Of a stretch of DNA of 64,000 nucleotides, positions 27,317 through 35,392 are shown piece by piece. The stretch is from Vibrio sp. Isolate32 (GTDB lineage Bacteria; Pseudomonadota; Gammaproteobacteria; Enterobacterales; Vibrionaceae): assembly GCF_022397955.1 (NCBI RefSeq), contig NZ_JAKEUQ010000004.1:124001-188000 (forward strand), read 5' to 3'. A program made the position numbers and the translations under genes. The first letter of the stretch is position 1. Each line of letters starts with the position of its first letter. Below the pieces are notes generated by a model. That model was given only the letters and a program-made list of their open reading frames with translations, made no database searches and had not been told where the DNA came from.

Positions 27317-27793
27317 TTATTCTCTAAATATACAGTGCTTTAAGTGTAAGCGGTGCTTTGTTGGTCGAGCAGAGCGATGATTGTCTCTAGATAATCTCGA
27401 TATGTGAGGTGGAAGGCTGAATGCTACAGCGATCAGAAGAATAAAAGGGACTAGCCAGCCAGTTTTAGGTGTCGCGAAGGTGAGCATTTTAGAGCTCAGG
27501 TCACAGGCACTTGAAGTTGGCGCAGACAGCGATTTAGATGCTTTTGATCCGAATACACTGGAGTAAAGCTCAGACATTTTTTCAGACGAAGCTATAGAGG
27601 CTTGCGGACCACTGCTTTCAGTACCAAGACGTGTTGATTGACTAATCGAATAGTTGGAAAACGTAACTTTATTTGCAGACAGCGTACTCGCCAGACAAGT
27701 TATGATAACCAGTCCGGTAAGGAAAAGCGCCCAAAGCGATTGCTTTTTTTGGCGGTTTTGTTGAGATAAAAAGAATCTAGGTGTGCTTAGCAA
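27317..27793 (-). CDS. Hypothetical membrane protein heading the scs operon
   Basis: The 158-residue protein has two hydrophobic segments, LWALFLTGLVIITCLAS (about 21-37) and WLVPFILLIAVAFSLPP (about 112-128), a serine-rich periplasmic middle with one Cys, and a basic tail. It lies 47 bases upstream of scsB on the same strand, in the position of scsA. I cannot show that it is ScsA: sequence similarity was not tested and it has no recognisable motif. DUF2946-like copper-related membrane proteins with similar layout are another possibility. It probably shares the scs promoter. Confidence 0.6.
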   Translation of the reverse strand: MLSTPRFFLSQQNRQKKQSLWALFLTGLVIITCLASTLSANKVTFSNYSISQSTRLGTESSGPQASIASSEKMSELYSSVFGSKASKSLSAPTSSACDLSSKMLTFATPKTGWLVPFILLIAVAFSLPPHISRLSRDNHRSARPTKHRLHLKHCIFRE

Positions 27794-28071
27794 ATCAATC
27801 AGTAATAGAGTCAGTTAGTGTCGGGTCTTGGTATTTAAATTGACGGGCTATTTTTACTCACGGAGTCATCAAACAGCTCATTTCACGGCGGTTAGCTTAG
27901 ATAACTTTGCTTCGTGCTACAAGTTATAAAACTGTCAAAGCCCAAAGGTGTATTATCACCAAACCTAGACGTTAAGGCACCGCGGTTGGAGTTAAGTTCA
28001 TAAGAATATGATCTTTTTTAATATTTCTTTTTACGGTACCGCTAACAAACGTTTGCGATGATTTTGGGTAC
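27794..28071. other. Intergenic region upstream of the scs operon
   Basis: No gene is recognised. It should hold the scs promoter at its left end. I saw no clear metal-responsive (CueR- or CusR-like) palindrome that I would stand behind. Confidence 0.35.
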
Positions 28072-28110
28072 AAAAAAAGCCCAATCATTCACCTGGGATC
28101 GGATTGGGCT
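28072..28110 (-). terminator. Terminator of the 82-residue gene
   Basis: GCCCAATC pairs with GATTGGGC, and the minus-strand side is followed by seven Ts. It is about 59 bases past the stop of the minus-strand hypothetical gene. Confidence 0.85.
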
Positions 28111-28168
28111 TGTTCAACTCTTATCTGTGGCTGCAGAAGCTTAGTATTCTAACTTCCTGCTTAGCCGT

Positions 28169-28417
28169 TTAGTGACTACGGCGTGGGCCGTTACGCACTA
28201 GGTCTTTGCCGTTTTCAAATACTTCGTCAGTGATCCAACGAGCAAGTAGAACTTTGTGGCTGCTGTTGAATACCGCAACGAAGTGACGACCATCTGAATT
28301 ATTGGTTGCCATGCCTACTCCTTCAACGCCTTCAAGACCCAAACCGCCAGCTTCAACTGAGATTAGGAACTTTTCTAGTTCTTCTAAGGAATCAATAATA
28401 TCAAGTTCGTTGTTCAT
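28169..28417 (-). CDS. Small conserved hypothetical protein, 82 residues
   Basis: The 82-residue soluble protein has an acidic helix (LDIIDSLEELEKFLISVEAGG) and a central beta region (GVGMATNNSDGRHFVAVFN) then a RWIT motif and a basic end. I do not recognise a named family. It has its own terminator and a fair ribosome-binding site (AGAG before the ATG), so it is likely expressed. It is a stand-alone gene divergent from the MscS gene. Confidence 0.7.
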   Translation of the reverse strand: MNNELDIIDSLEELEKFLISVEAGGLGLEGVEGVGMATNNSDGRHFVAVFNSSHKVLLARWITDEVFENGKDLVRNGPRRSH

Positions 28418-28669
28418 TTTTATGCTCTCTTGCTATTAGCTAATATCGGACTTAAGGCGTTCTAGTGCATGAAATTAAGTGACGATATTGGCGGTTGTAC
28501 TTTGTTGGTTGCGTACTCTACAGGTCAAAAGAGGGGATTGGAACTCTCAAATATTAGATACGGACTGACATTTTGCGAATTTTTAACACAGCATACGTTT
28601 AAATGCTTGTTATCTATATCCTTTTCATTACTATGTAAAGGGTCAATTTAGACATTCATAGGAATTAAC

Positions 28670-30274
28670 ATGATAAAGGTTTGGCGTTGTCTATTTTTAA
28701 TGTTGGCGTTTGTTGCAACAGGGAGTTTTGCACAAAGTGTCGACAAGATAGCAACAATACAAGACCAGCTAATGCTGGACCTCACTACACTTGAATCGGC
28801 GCACGATGCAGAAAAGCCTTTTTTGGAAGATATATTAAGACGAAAAAACCAATCGGTACGTGAAGATATTCTTTCCCAGTTGTCGTCTGATAAGAAAGAA
28901 GGCCTAGATGCGGTTCTTGCTCAACAGGTAGAGCTTTTACAACATTTACTGTCATTGAACGAAGATAAAATTATTTTGATGAGTAAAGCGAATCGTTCGG
29001 CGGAAGGAGATGATAAAAAACGTCTTGAATTACGTATCCAAAAACGAATTGGGATGATGGACGTTTATTACCAGCAGCTTGCCAAAACCTTAAACTGGTC
29101 GAAAAAGCGTGGTGTTGATGTATCTGCGCCTAAAAAAGCACTAGAAGCGGACTTGGTGTCTCGTTCTAAATACTTAACCAATGCCATTCTCTACACTGAC
29201 ACTCAGCGACAAGATTTAGAAACGCGTTTGGCTTTCGTGAGTGAAGAAGAGAAAGCGACCATTAAAAAGGAGCTTGAGCGCTTTAGCGAGCGTACTAGCG
29301 TTATGGTAGCGAGTTTAGAAGAAACTATCACGCTAATGGAGCCGTTTGGTGTGGATGTGACCTCATACAAACGTGTGCTATTAGCAACTACAGGTGATAT
29401 TAACGCCGATGTGTTGGATGTTGATGTTGCACTGGAGCTGTTGGATGGTTGGCTTCGTTCGTTCAGTTCATGGGCGTTGGAAAGTACCCCCTCTTTTGTC
29501 GTTAAGCTCGCGCTGTTTTTAGGTGTTTTGTATGTGACGCGTCTATTGTCTAACGTAGCCCGAAAAATGGTTCGTAAGAGTGTTTCACATTCAAAAATGG
29601 ACTTTAGCGTATTAATGCAAGACTTCTTTGTTTCAATGGCTTCAAAAGCCGTTGTCTTTATCGGCTTGTTATTTGCTTTATCTCAAATAGGGATAGAGCT
29701 AGCACCACTCCTTGCTGGTTTTGGTGTGGCTGGTGTCATCATCGGCTTCGCATTGCAAGACACGCTATCTAATTTTGCATCTGGCCTTATGATCCTGATC
29801 TACCGTCCATACGATGTTGGTGATATGGTTAAAGTAGCCTCTGTTCAAGGTAGAGTGAAAGACATGAGTCTTGTCTCCACCACGGTTCAAACGATTGATA
29901 ACCAACGAATGGTCATCCCTAATAATAAGATTTGGGGTGACGTAATTAATAACGTGACAGCGGAACGGGTAAGACGTGTAGATATGGTCTTTGGTATCGG
30001 TTACTCAGATGACATTGACAAGGCGAAAGACGTGTTGAATGACATTATTATCGCCCATCCTAAAGTACTTAAGAAGCCTGAACATATTGTCAAATTGCAT
30101 ACACTAAATAGCTCTTCCGTTGATTTTGTAGTTCGACCATGGGTGAAAAGTGATGACTACTGGGATGTCTATTGGGATGTGACAGAAGCCGTGAAGAAAC
30201 GCTTTGATGAAGAAGGAATCACGATTCCATTCCCTCAACGTGATGTACATATTTACAATCACGAAGAGAGCTAA
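28670..30274 (+). CDS. Large MscS-type mechanosensitive channel
   Basis: The 534-residue inner-membrane protein opens under membrane tension to release solutes. It has a signal peptide (MIKVWRCLFLMLAFVATGSFA), a periplasmic helical domain of about 240 residues, then three or four helices. The pore helix is AGVIIGFALQDTLSNFASG (about 350-368). The MscS beta and alpha/beta cytoplasmic domains follow (YRPYDVGDMVKVASVQGRV; NNKIWGDVINNVT). It differs from short MscS by the long N-terminal periplasmic part, as in MscK-like proteins, though it is shorter. Monocistronic with a terminator. Confidence 0.93.
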   Translation: MIKVWRCLFLMLAFVATGSFAQSVDKIATIQDQLMLDLTTLESAHDAEKPFLEDILRRKNQSVREDILSQLSSDKKEGLDAVLAQQVELLQHLLSLNEDKIILMSKANRSAEGDDKKRLELRIQKRIGMMDVYYQQLAKTLNWSKKRGVDVSAPKKALEADLVSRSKYLTNAILYTDTQRQDLETRLAFVSEEEKATIKKELERFSERTSVMVASLEETITLMEPFGVDVTSYKRVLLATTGDINADVLDVDVALELLDGWLRSFSSWALESTPSFVVKLALFLGVLYVTRLLSNVARKMVRKSVSHSKMDFSVLMQDFFVSMASKAVVFIGLLFALSQIGIELAPLLAGFGVAGVIIGFALQDTLSNFASGLMILIYRPYDVGDMVKVASVQGRVKDMSLVSTTVQTIDNQRMVIPNNKIWGDVINNVTAERVRRVDMVFGIGYSDDIDKAKDVLNDIIIAHPKVLKKPEHIVKLHTLNSSSVDFVVRPWVKSDDYWDVYWDVTEAVKKRFDEEGITIPFPQRDVHIYNHEES

Positions 30275-30309
30275 GCGTGACTTCGAGCCATCATTGTTAA
30301 TGTGATAAC

Positions 30310-30340
30310 AAATGGACGCTGAATAACCGTCCATTTTTAT
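30310..30340 (+). terminator. Terminator after the MscS gene
   Basis: AAATGGACG pairs with CGTCCATTT around an eight- to nine-base loop and runs into a short T-rich tail. Confidence 0.8.
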
Positions 30341-30439
30341 TGGCTGTCGTTTATATAAAACGTCATTCTTTTACTAAACGCTACACACCTCAGAATTAAG
30401 TTATGATGGGGTAGGCTTAATCTGGACAGTTGAAAGCGA

Positions 30440-31273
30440 ATGGATGGTTCACAGCAAAAAAACAACACTAGAAATACAATAGTAAAAAAAGCGACTCGAA
30501 TCGAAAGCGTCATGGATTCTGCGATGTGGCATTTAACCCAGAGAGATATGACTGAAAGTGAGTTGATTGCAAAACTCAAAGTGAAAACCGACAATCAAGA
30601 ATGGATCGATGAAACGTTGGGTACCCTTAAAGGCTTTGGGTATCTTAAGTCTGATCAAGTGTTTGCCGAACAATTCGTGGAACAAGCTTTTTCTGGCGAA
30701 TTTGGTTCTCGATATATTGTCGAAAAATTGAAGAAGAAAGGCCTGAATAATTCCGTTATTTCTGACGCTATTCATAAGGTGTCGGTTGAGAAATCTATTG
30801 ATGAGCAGACTATCTTAATCGACCGAGTCAACCATTACTACTCAAGCTTTACCATAAGCCGTGAAAAGTTAGTGGCGACCCTGCAAAAGCGTGGTTTTAG
30901 CTACCAGCAGGTGAAGGTCGCTATTGATCAGCATTCACAAGCGCATGAACTGAGAAGTAATATTCAAATTAAGGCTGAGAAAGCGGATTTGGAAAAAGAA
31001 GTGCTCAAGTATGCCAAAAAAGGAAAGGGGTTAACCGTTATTAAGCAAGAGCTAAGACAAAGACAAATCGATATCTGTGAACTGTCATCGCTCATCGAAC
31101 GATTGATTAACGAAGATCAACTCGATTTCTATTCTTCTTGTTTAGAGCAGTTACAGAAAAAATCTTATGATCTAAACGATCAAAAAGAACGCTCTAAGGC
31201 TTACGCAATGCTAAGTCGAAAGGGTTTCTCTTCAGACGAGATCAAGTTTGCTCTGAGTGAAGGTAACGAGTAA
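30440..31273 (+). CDS. RecX-like regulatory protein, triplicated three-helix modules
   Basis: The 277-residue protein repeats the RecX three-helix module. The first copy has RDMTESELIAKL, the second FGSRYIVEKLKKKGL, and later copies ISREKLVATLQKRGFSYQQVKVAI and RSKAYAMLSRKGFSSDEIKFAL. Bona fide RecX (150-170 residues) binds RecA filaments and limits recombination and is usually encoded next to recA, which is not in the window. This longer protein is better called RecX-like; its partner is not known. The ATG is preceded by GAAAGCGA. The accessory region begins right after its stop codon. Confidence 0.8.
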   Translation: MDGSQQKNNTRNTIVKKATRIESVMDSAMWHLTQRDMTESELIAKLKVKTDNQEWIDETLGTLKGFGYLKSDQVFAEQFVEQAFSGEFGSRYIVEKLKKKGLNNSVISDAIHKVSVEKSIDEQTILIDRVNHYYSSFTISREKLVATLQKRGFSYQQVKVAIDQHSQAHELRSNIQIKAEKADLEKEVLKYAKKGKGLTVIKQELRQRQIDICELSSLIERLINEDQLDFYSSCLEQLQKKSYDLNDQKERSKAYAMLSRKGFSSDEIKFALSEGNE

Positions 31274-31329
31274 CTAAGCTGGAAAATGTCCTATGTAGCA
31301 TGTTGGTTTGTCCTGAGTAACTATTGTCG

Positions 31330-31400
31330 AGTAGACGACACTTGTTACCAAGTGCCGCCCCTCTAAGAACCGTACGTGCAACTTTCACTGCATACGGCTC
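31330..31400 (-). ncRNA. Group II intron 3' end (domains V and VI)
   Basis: On the minus strand 31400-31367 is a canonical domain V: it starts GAGCCGTATG with the catalytic AGC, closes a GTGAAAGT tetraloop-type hairpin and ends ACGTACGGTTC. Domain VI follows as a GGCACTTG / CAAGTGTC hairpin, with a 3' end near 31330. The 5' part of the ribozyme (domains I-III) is not present in the window next to it, so this is a remnant. Confidence 0.8.
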
Positions 31401-31435
31401 AAGCCTCCACTAAGGCATCATTGATACCCAGCAAC

Positions 31436-31762
31436 TTATAACGCAGTCGGGACAGGCTCTTTCCAAGAGTTACGAGCTAGCCTTTTAGATTTTCTCTTCA
31501 CCAAATATTCTTGGTATTGAGGGTCAAAAGGGGTCGCAGCACTCCTAATTTTCACGTGCCTTTCGATGGGCACTTTCGCTATTTTGAACAGCAGATTGAA
31601 GTGACAGTCCATGTTCATGATTTTCTGCCAACCGTGAAATTGCCACTGGCCTTTACGATTGAGGAAGTACTTATGAACAACCCAGTCTTTGGACTTGGTT
31701 GGATGACGTCTAACTGCCCAGTGCCATAGCGCTTGGAATAGTGATTGAACAATCCGGGAGGC
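31436..31762 (-). pseudogene. C-terminal remnant of a group II intron maturase/reverse transcriptase
   Basis: An open frame of 108 codons ends at 31436, just upstream (minus strand) of domain V. It encodes IVQSLFQALWHWAVRRHPTK, SKDWVVHKYFL and HVKIRSAATPFDPQYQEYL, the conserved C-terminal (domain X to DNA-binding/endonuclease) stretches of LtrA-type proteins. The frame stops at a TAA at 31763-31765. No reverse-transcriptase motifs (such as YADD) lie upstream, so the rest of the protein has been lost. Only the last quarter of the intron-encoded protein survives. Confidence 0.78.
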
Positions 31763-31765
31763 TTA

Positions 31766-32148
31766 CACCATTTGGCGAAAAGGTAATGGACGATTTTGTT
31801 AGCTTGGTCAGAGAATGCCAGTATCGAGTTTAGATACAGTTATCCATCTAGTAGCTCTAAGATACATAGTCTTTTGAGTGCATATGTAATGCGCATTCAT
31901 TTAAAACCAAAAAAGGCATCGATATGATACCTTTCTTATTCTATATGCTTCTTAATTTGTAAGCGCGTCATGCAACCCGCATTCGAATAGCCAAGCGTGA
32001 AGAATAAGCTTAACTCCCCTACTCAAAGGAGAATTGAAAAGGCAAAACCAGAGCCAGACATCGATGCGCTTCTGCCTTGGAACTTTGAACACTAACAGGA
32101 TCGCCCAGTCGGTTCATAGGGAGAATACAGTCAAACAAGAAGCCTATA
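31766..32148. other. Non-coding junction of core and accessory DNA
   Basis: No gene recognised. It contains decayed intron-derived sequence at its left end and a nine-base inverted repeat around 31910-31934 (AAAGGCATC / GATACCTTT, one G:U). The long A+T-rich tract is likely a junction between chromosomal and acquired DNA. Confidence 0.4.
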
Positions 32149-32309
32149 CACTTTCGAGCTTGAAAGTGTCACAGAGCTTAAAAGTGTCATAAATTGACAT
32201 AAATTGACAGCCCCCATGTTTGCCGAGATCGGCGTCAGCACGTCTTTGGACAAAACTGTTTCAGCAACTTTGCTAAATTATCAATTAACCAATAACTACA
32301 GGTATGGCA
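32149..32309. repeat. Diverged copy C of the hairpin repeat, expanded
   Basis: A related but longer copy of the repeats at 41912 and 42997. It has the same hairpin with loop GAGCTT, and its stem, ACACTTTC / GAAAGTGT, keeps pairing although the bases changed. The tail words TTTGGACAAAA and AATAACTACAGGTATGGCA are shared. It also holds a tandem 10-mer (CATAAATTGA twice, 32188-32207) and a partial second hairpin arm. Confidence 0.55.
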
Positions 32310-32487
32310 TGTTGCTTTACTGAGTAACCTGTGTTGATGAGGCAAATCACAATCATAAAATCAATATGTATAGACATATAGACTGTGTTGTAAGCACACC
32401 ATGCATAGCAAGGCCTAATGTGGCCTTTATGCAACAAAATCCATTTTGTCACCATTTTTTGGGGACATGAGTTTAATTTTTTATATT

Positions 32488-32493
32488 TATAAT
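32488..32493 (+). promoter_or_regulatory. Candidate -10 box of the BKACE-HemB operon
   Basis: A perfect TATAAT lies about 35 bases upstream of the preferred BKACE start. No good -35 box is present at 17 bases, which suggests an activator-dependent promoter. The regulator encoded at the operon end is the obvious candidate activator (inference). Confidence 0.4.
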
Positions 32494-32527
32494 GGAGGCA
32501 ATTATATACTGTAAGAAATTGAAATAT

Positions 32528-33391
32528 ATGGATAATTTAATTATCACCGCCGCCGTTAATGGCGGAATCACTCCAAGAAGTAAGAACCCCGCCGTCCCAC
32601 ATACGCCAAAAGAAATTGCAGATGCTGTCGTTCAGTGCAGTGAGGCAGGCGCCAGTGTCGCGCATATCCACGCCCGTGATGAAGCGGGTAAGCCAAGCTA
32701 CGACAAAGACGTTTGGCGCGAGATCATCGAGCGTGTCCGCGAACATTCCGACATTATCCTCAACCTGAGTACATCGGGCCTCAACTTGCCACACGGCATG
32801 CCAGAAGAGGAAGCCTGGAATCATCTTCAGTACGGGCCAGACATCGCTTCCTTTAACTGTGGGTCAGTGAATCATGGCGACAAACCCTTCATCAACAGCC
32901 CCGCACTGGCAAAAAAACTCGCACTGGCGCTGAAGGAGCATCAGGTGACCCCTGAGATAGAAATTTACCATTCCGGGGTAATCCACGAGGCCATCACCCT
33001 TCAGCAACAAGGTTACTTGGACAAGAAGTTGGTGTTTGCGTTTGCAATGGGCATTCATGGTGGGGTCCGGCCGACCTGCAAAGACTTGCTGCATCTGGTG
33101 GACTGCCTTCCTAACAACAGCATCTGGTCAGCCATCGGGATTGGGCAGGCGCAGTTGCCGCTGAACACCTACTCGATTTTATTGGGTGGCCATGTCCGCA
33201 CGGGGCTCGAAGACAACATTTATTACCGAAAAGGTGAGCTCGCTACCAGCAATGCCCAGTTGGTGGATCGCATCGTCAGACTGTCTCACGAATTGGGACG
33301 GGATGTGGCCACTATCGATGAGGCCAGAACAATCTTAGGCCTAAACCCACAACCTGCCAAGCCCGACACCATCGCTGAGATAGCTGTGTAA
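32528..33391 (+). CDS. BKACE (DUF849) beta-keto acid cleavage enzyme
   Basis: The 287-residue enzyme belongs to the beta-keto acid cleavage family (TIM barrel, zinc). Known members use acetyl-CoA to cut a beta-keto acid into acetoacetate plus a CoA ester, the type being 3-keto-5-aminohexanoate cleavage enzyme (Kce). Its zinc ligands H46 and H48 (AHIHARD) are at the same numbering as in Kce, and E228 (GLEDN) matches the third. From memory, Kce uses a Glu at position 14 to hold the substrate amino group; here that position is Ile (NGGIT), so the natural substrate probably differs. ATG 32528 gives the family N-terminus; an in-frame ATG at 32492 is less likely. First gene of the high-G+C operon. 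Confidence 0.88.
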   Translation: MDNLIITAAVNGGITPRSKNPAVPHTPKEIADAVVQCSEAGASVAHIHARDEAGKPSYDKDVWREIIERVREHSDIILNLSTSGLNLPHGMPEEEAWNHLQYGPDIASFNCGSVNHGDKPFINSPALAKKLALALKEHQVTPEIEIYHSGVIHEAITLQQQGYLDKKLVFAFAMGIHGGVRPTCKDLLHLVDCLPNNSIWSAIGIGQAQLPLNTYSILLGGHVRTGLEDNIYYRKGELATSNAQLVDRIVRLSHELGRDVATIDEARTILGLNPQPAKPDTIAEIAV

Positions 33392-33418
33392 CCGCCTTCA
33401 AAACAAGGACTAGATAAC

Positions 33419-34102
33419 GTGTTAACCCTCAAATCCCAATCTAACATTAGCCCGTACACAGTGGTTATTAAAGGCGCTGAACTGAGCGCCGGCAACCCTG
33501 TGGTGATCCTTTTGCATGGACGCCGCCAAACTACAGACGATATGACGAAACTGATCAACAAATTGAACTTGGCTGAGGCGACCTATTATCTGCCGAGTGC
33601 ACCCGGCGCCACCTGGTATCCCCGAGGGTTCACCCGCGCTCTTGACGACAACCAGCCACAGTTAAATCAGGGGCTCGAGGTGATCGATCACGTCCTGCAA
33701 AACTTGATCTCACAAGGCGTGAGCCGCGAGCGCATCTGGATCATGGGCTTCTCGCAGGGCGCGTGCATGGCGGCCGAGTTCATCAGGCAATCTCAACAGC
33801 CGATGGGGGGCGTCATTTTATTCACTGGTGGACTGTTTGGTCCTCAGTGCCCGATAGCATCGGATCAAAAGCCCGTGTTTGATGGCATGGCGATGTTGCT
33901 CTCGGGCAGTCATACCGATACTTGGGTCTCCGCGGAACGTGTCACTCAGACGGCCGACTATTTTGAGCAGTTAGGAGCGAGTGTCCACCTTGAGATCTTT
34001 GCCGAGCGAGAGCACCGCATTATCCGATCGGAAATCGATCTGGCCAGAGGATTGATCACCGCCAGCTTCGCGGCGTCTCACAAGGAGGTGGCGCATGTCT
34101 AA
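33419..34102 (+). CDS. Alpha/beta-hydrolase esterase (phospholipase/carboxylesterase family)
   Basis: The 227-residue enzyme has the Abhydrolase_2 layout: oxyanion HGRRQ near 34-38, nucleophile S112 in GFSQG, an acid at D167 in SGSHTD and H199 in EREHRI. It hydrolyses esters or thioesters of small acyl groups. GTG start at 33419 with AAGGA upstream; it is 27 bases after the BKACE gene, and its end overlaps the thiolase start by eight bases, so it is in the same operon. In this context it may release a product from CoA or an ester intermediate (inference). Confidence 0.88.
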   Translation: MLTLKSQSNISPYTVVIKGAELSAGNPVVILLHGRRQTTDDMTKLINKLNLAEATYYLPSAPGATWYPRGFTRALDDNQPQLNQGLEVIDHVLQNLISQGVSRERIWIMGFSQGACMAAEFIRQSQQPMGGVILFTGGLFGPQCPIASDQKPVFDGMAMLLSGSHTDTWVSAERVTQTADYFEQLGASVHLEIFAEREHRIIRSEIDLARGLITASFAASHKEVAHV

Positions 34103-35297
34103 TGCGTACCTGTGTGATTTCGTCAGAACCCCGATTGGCCGCTACGCCGGTGCATTGTCGTCGATCCGCGCGGACGATCTGGCCGCCATCACGTTAAAAG
34201 CACTCACAGAACGTCACCCAATGCTCGACTGGCGTCGCGTCGACGATGTGATTTTGGGGTGTGCGAACCAAGCGGGTGAAGACAACCGCAACGTCGCCCG
34301 AATGAGTTTGCTGCTGGCCGGACTGGACACCCAAGTGCCGGGGTCCACTGTCAACCGACTGTGTGCGTCTGGGATGGAAGCTGTGTCTAACGCCGCGCGA
34401 GCCATCAAAACGGGCGAAGCGCACCTAATCATTGCCGGCGGGGTGGAGTCGATGTCACGCGCACCGTACGTGCTTGGAAAAACCGACTTGCCGTTTGCCC
34501 GCGACGCCGAATTCTATGACACCACCATGGGCTGGCGTTTTGTGAATGCCAGATTGGATGAGATGTACGGCACCTGCTCGATGCCAGAGACCGCGGAAAA
34601 CCTGGCAGTCAAATTCGGCATTAGCCGAGATGAGCAGGACGCGTTTGCCTTTTGGAGTCAGACCAAATACGCCGCGGCGCAAGAACGGGGGTTCTTCCGT
34701 CACGAAATTGTCCCGGTCGAAGTCGCGCGCAAACGTCAGAGCCCGTTGGTTATCGAGACCGATGAGCACCCCAGACTCTCCAGTATCGAGACCTTGGCCA
34801 AACTCAAACCCGTGGTGCACCCACAGGGTTCCGTAACAGCGGGAAATGCATCGGGCATTAATGATGGCTCGGCGGCACTCTTGGTCGCGTCGGAGCGGTC
34901 ACTGACCGATCACCAACTGGTGCCCAAAGCGCGCATTGTGGCCACGGCGTGTGCCGGCGTTGAGCCTAGCATTATGGGATTTGGCCCGGCGCCGGCGATC
35001 AAAAAGGTCCTGGAACTCGCTCAGTTGTCGCTGGATCAGATGGACGTGATTGAAATCAATGAAGCCTTCGCCTCACAGGTCCTCTCGGTGGTCAACCACC
35101 TGGGGATTGACGGCGACGATCCGCGCCTCAATCCCAATGGCGGCGCGATTGCGCTGGGCCACCCGCTGGGCATGAGTGGCGCGAGGGTGATTGGTACGGC
35201 AATGAATCAACTCATCCAGCATCAGGGACGCTATGCGCTGTGCAGTTTGTGTATCGGAGTAGGCCAAGGCATGGCAATGATCATTGAGCGCGTGTAA
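34095..35297 (+). CDS. Thiolase (acetyl-CoA/beta-ketoadipyl-CoA acyltransferase family)
   Basis: The 400-residue enzyme carries all thiolase catalytic residues: Cys90 in [10 protein letters not shown], the NEAF motif near 347, His in [11 protein letters not shown] near 356 and Cys386 in CIGVGQG. It either condenses two acyl-CoAs or splits a beta-ketoacyl-CoA. The NRLCASG and MSRAPYVL stretches put it close to PcaF/PaaJ-type thiolases. Together with BKACE it could build or break acetoacetyl-type units. It overlaps the esterase gene by eight bases. Local G+C is high: 37 of 60 bases at 34321-34380. Confidence 0.93.
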   Translation: MSNAYLCDFVRTPIGRYAGALSSIRADDLAAITLKALTERHPMLDWRRVDDVILGCANQAGEDNRNVARMSLLLAGLDTQVPGSTVNRLCASGMEAVSNAARAIKTGEAHLIIAGGVESMSRAPYVLGKTDLPFARDAEFYDTTMGWRFVNARLDEMYGTCSMPETAENLAVKFGISRDEQDAFAFWSQTKYAAAQERGFFRHEIVPVEVARKRQSPLVIETDEHPRLSSIETLAKLKPVVHPQGSVTAGNASGINDGSAALLVASERSLTDHQLVPKARIVATACAGVEPSIMGFGPAPAIKKVLELAQLSLDQMDVIEINEAFASQVLSVVNHLGIDGDDPRLNPNGGAIALGHPLGMSGARVIGTAMNQLIQHQGRYALCSLCIGVGQGMAMIIERV

Positions 35298-35318
35298 CAC
35301 GCACCATCACGCGAGAGG

Positions 35319-35349
35319 GGCCTTGACTCGATAGTCTCGATCGAGGGCC
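35319..35349 (+). promoter_or_regulatory. Imperfect hairpin in the 95-bp gap before hemB
   Basis: GGCC at 35319 and GGGCC at 35345 bracket an imperfect inverted repeat with an internal bulge. It may attenuate or stabilise the transcript between the thiolase and HemB genes, which is the largest gap in the operon. There is no clear T-run. Confidence 0.3.
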
Positions 35350-35392
35350 ACTCATCACCCTTTTAGACAACCCATTCACAGGAGTACCACCC

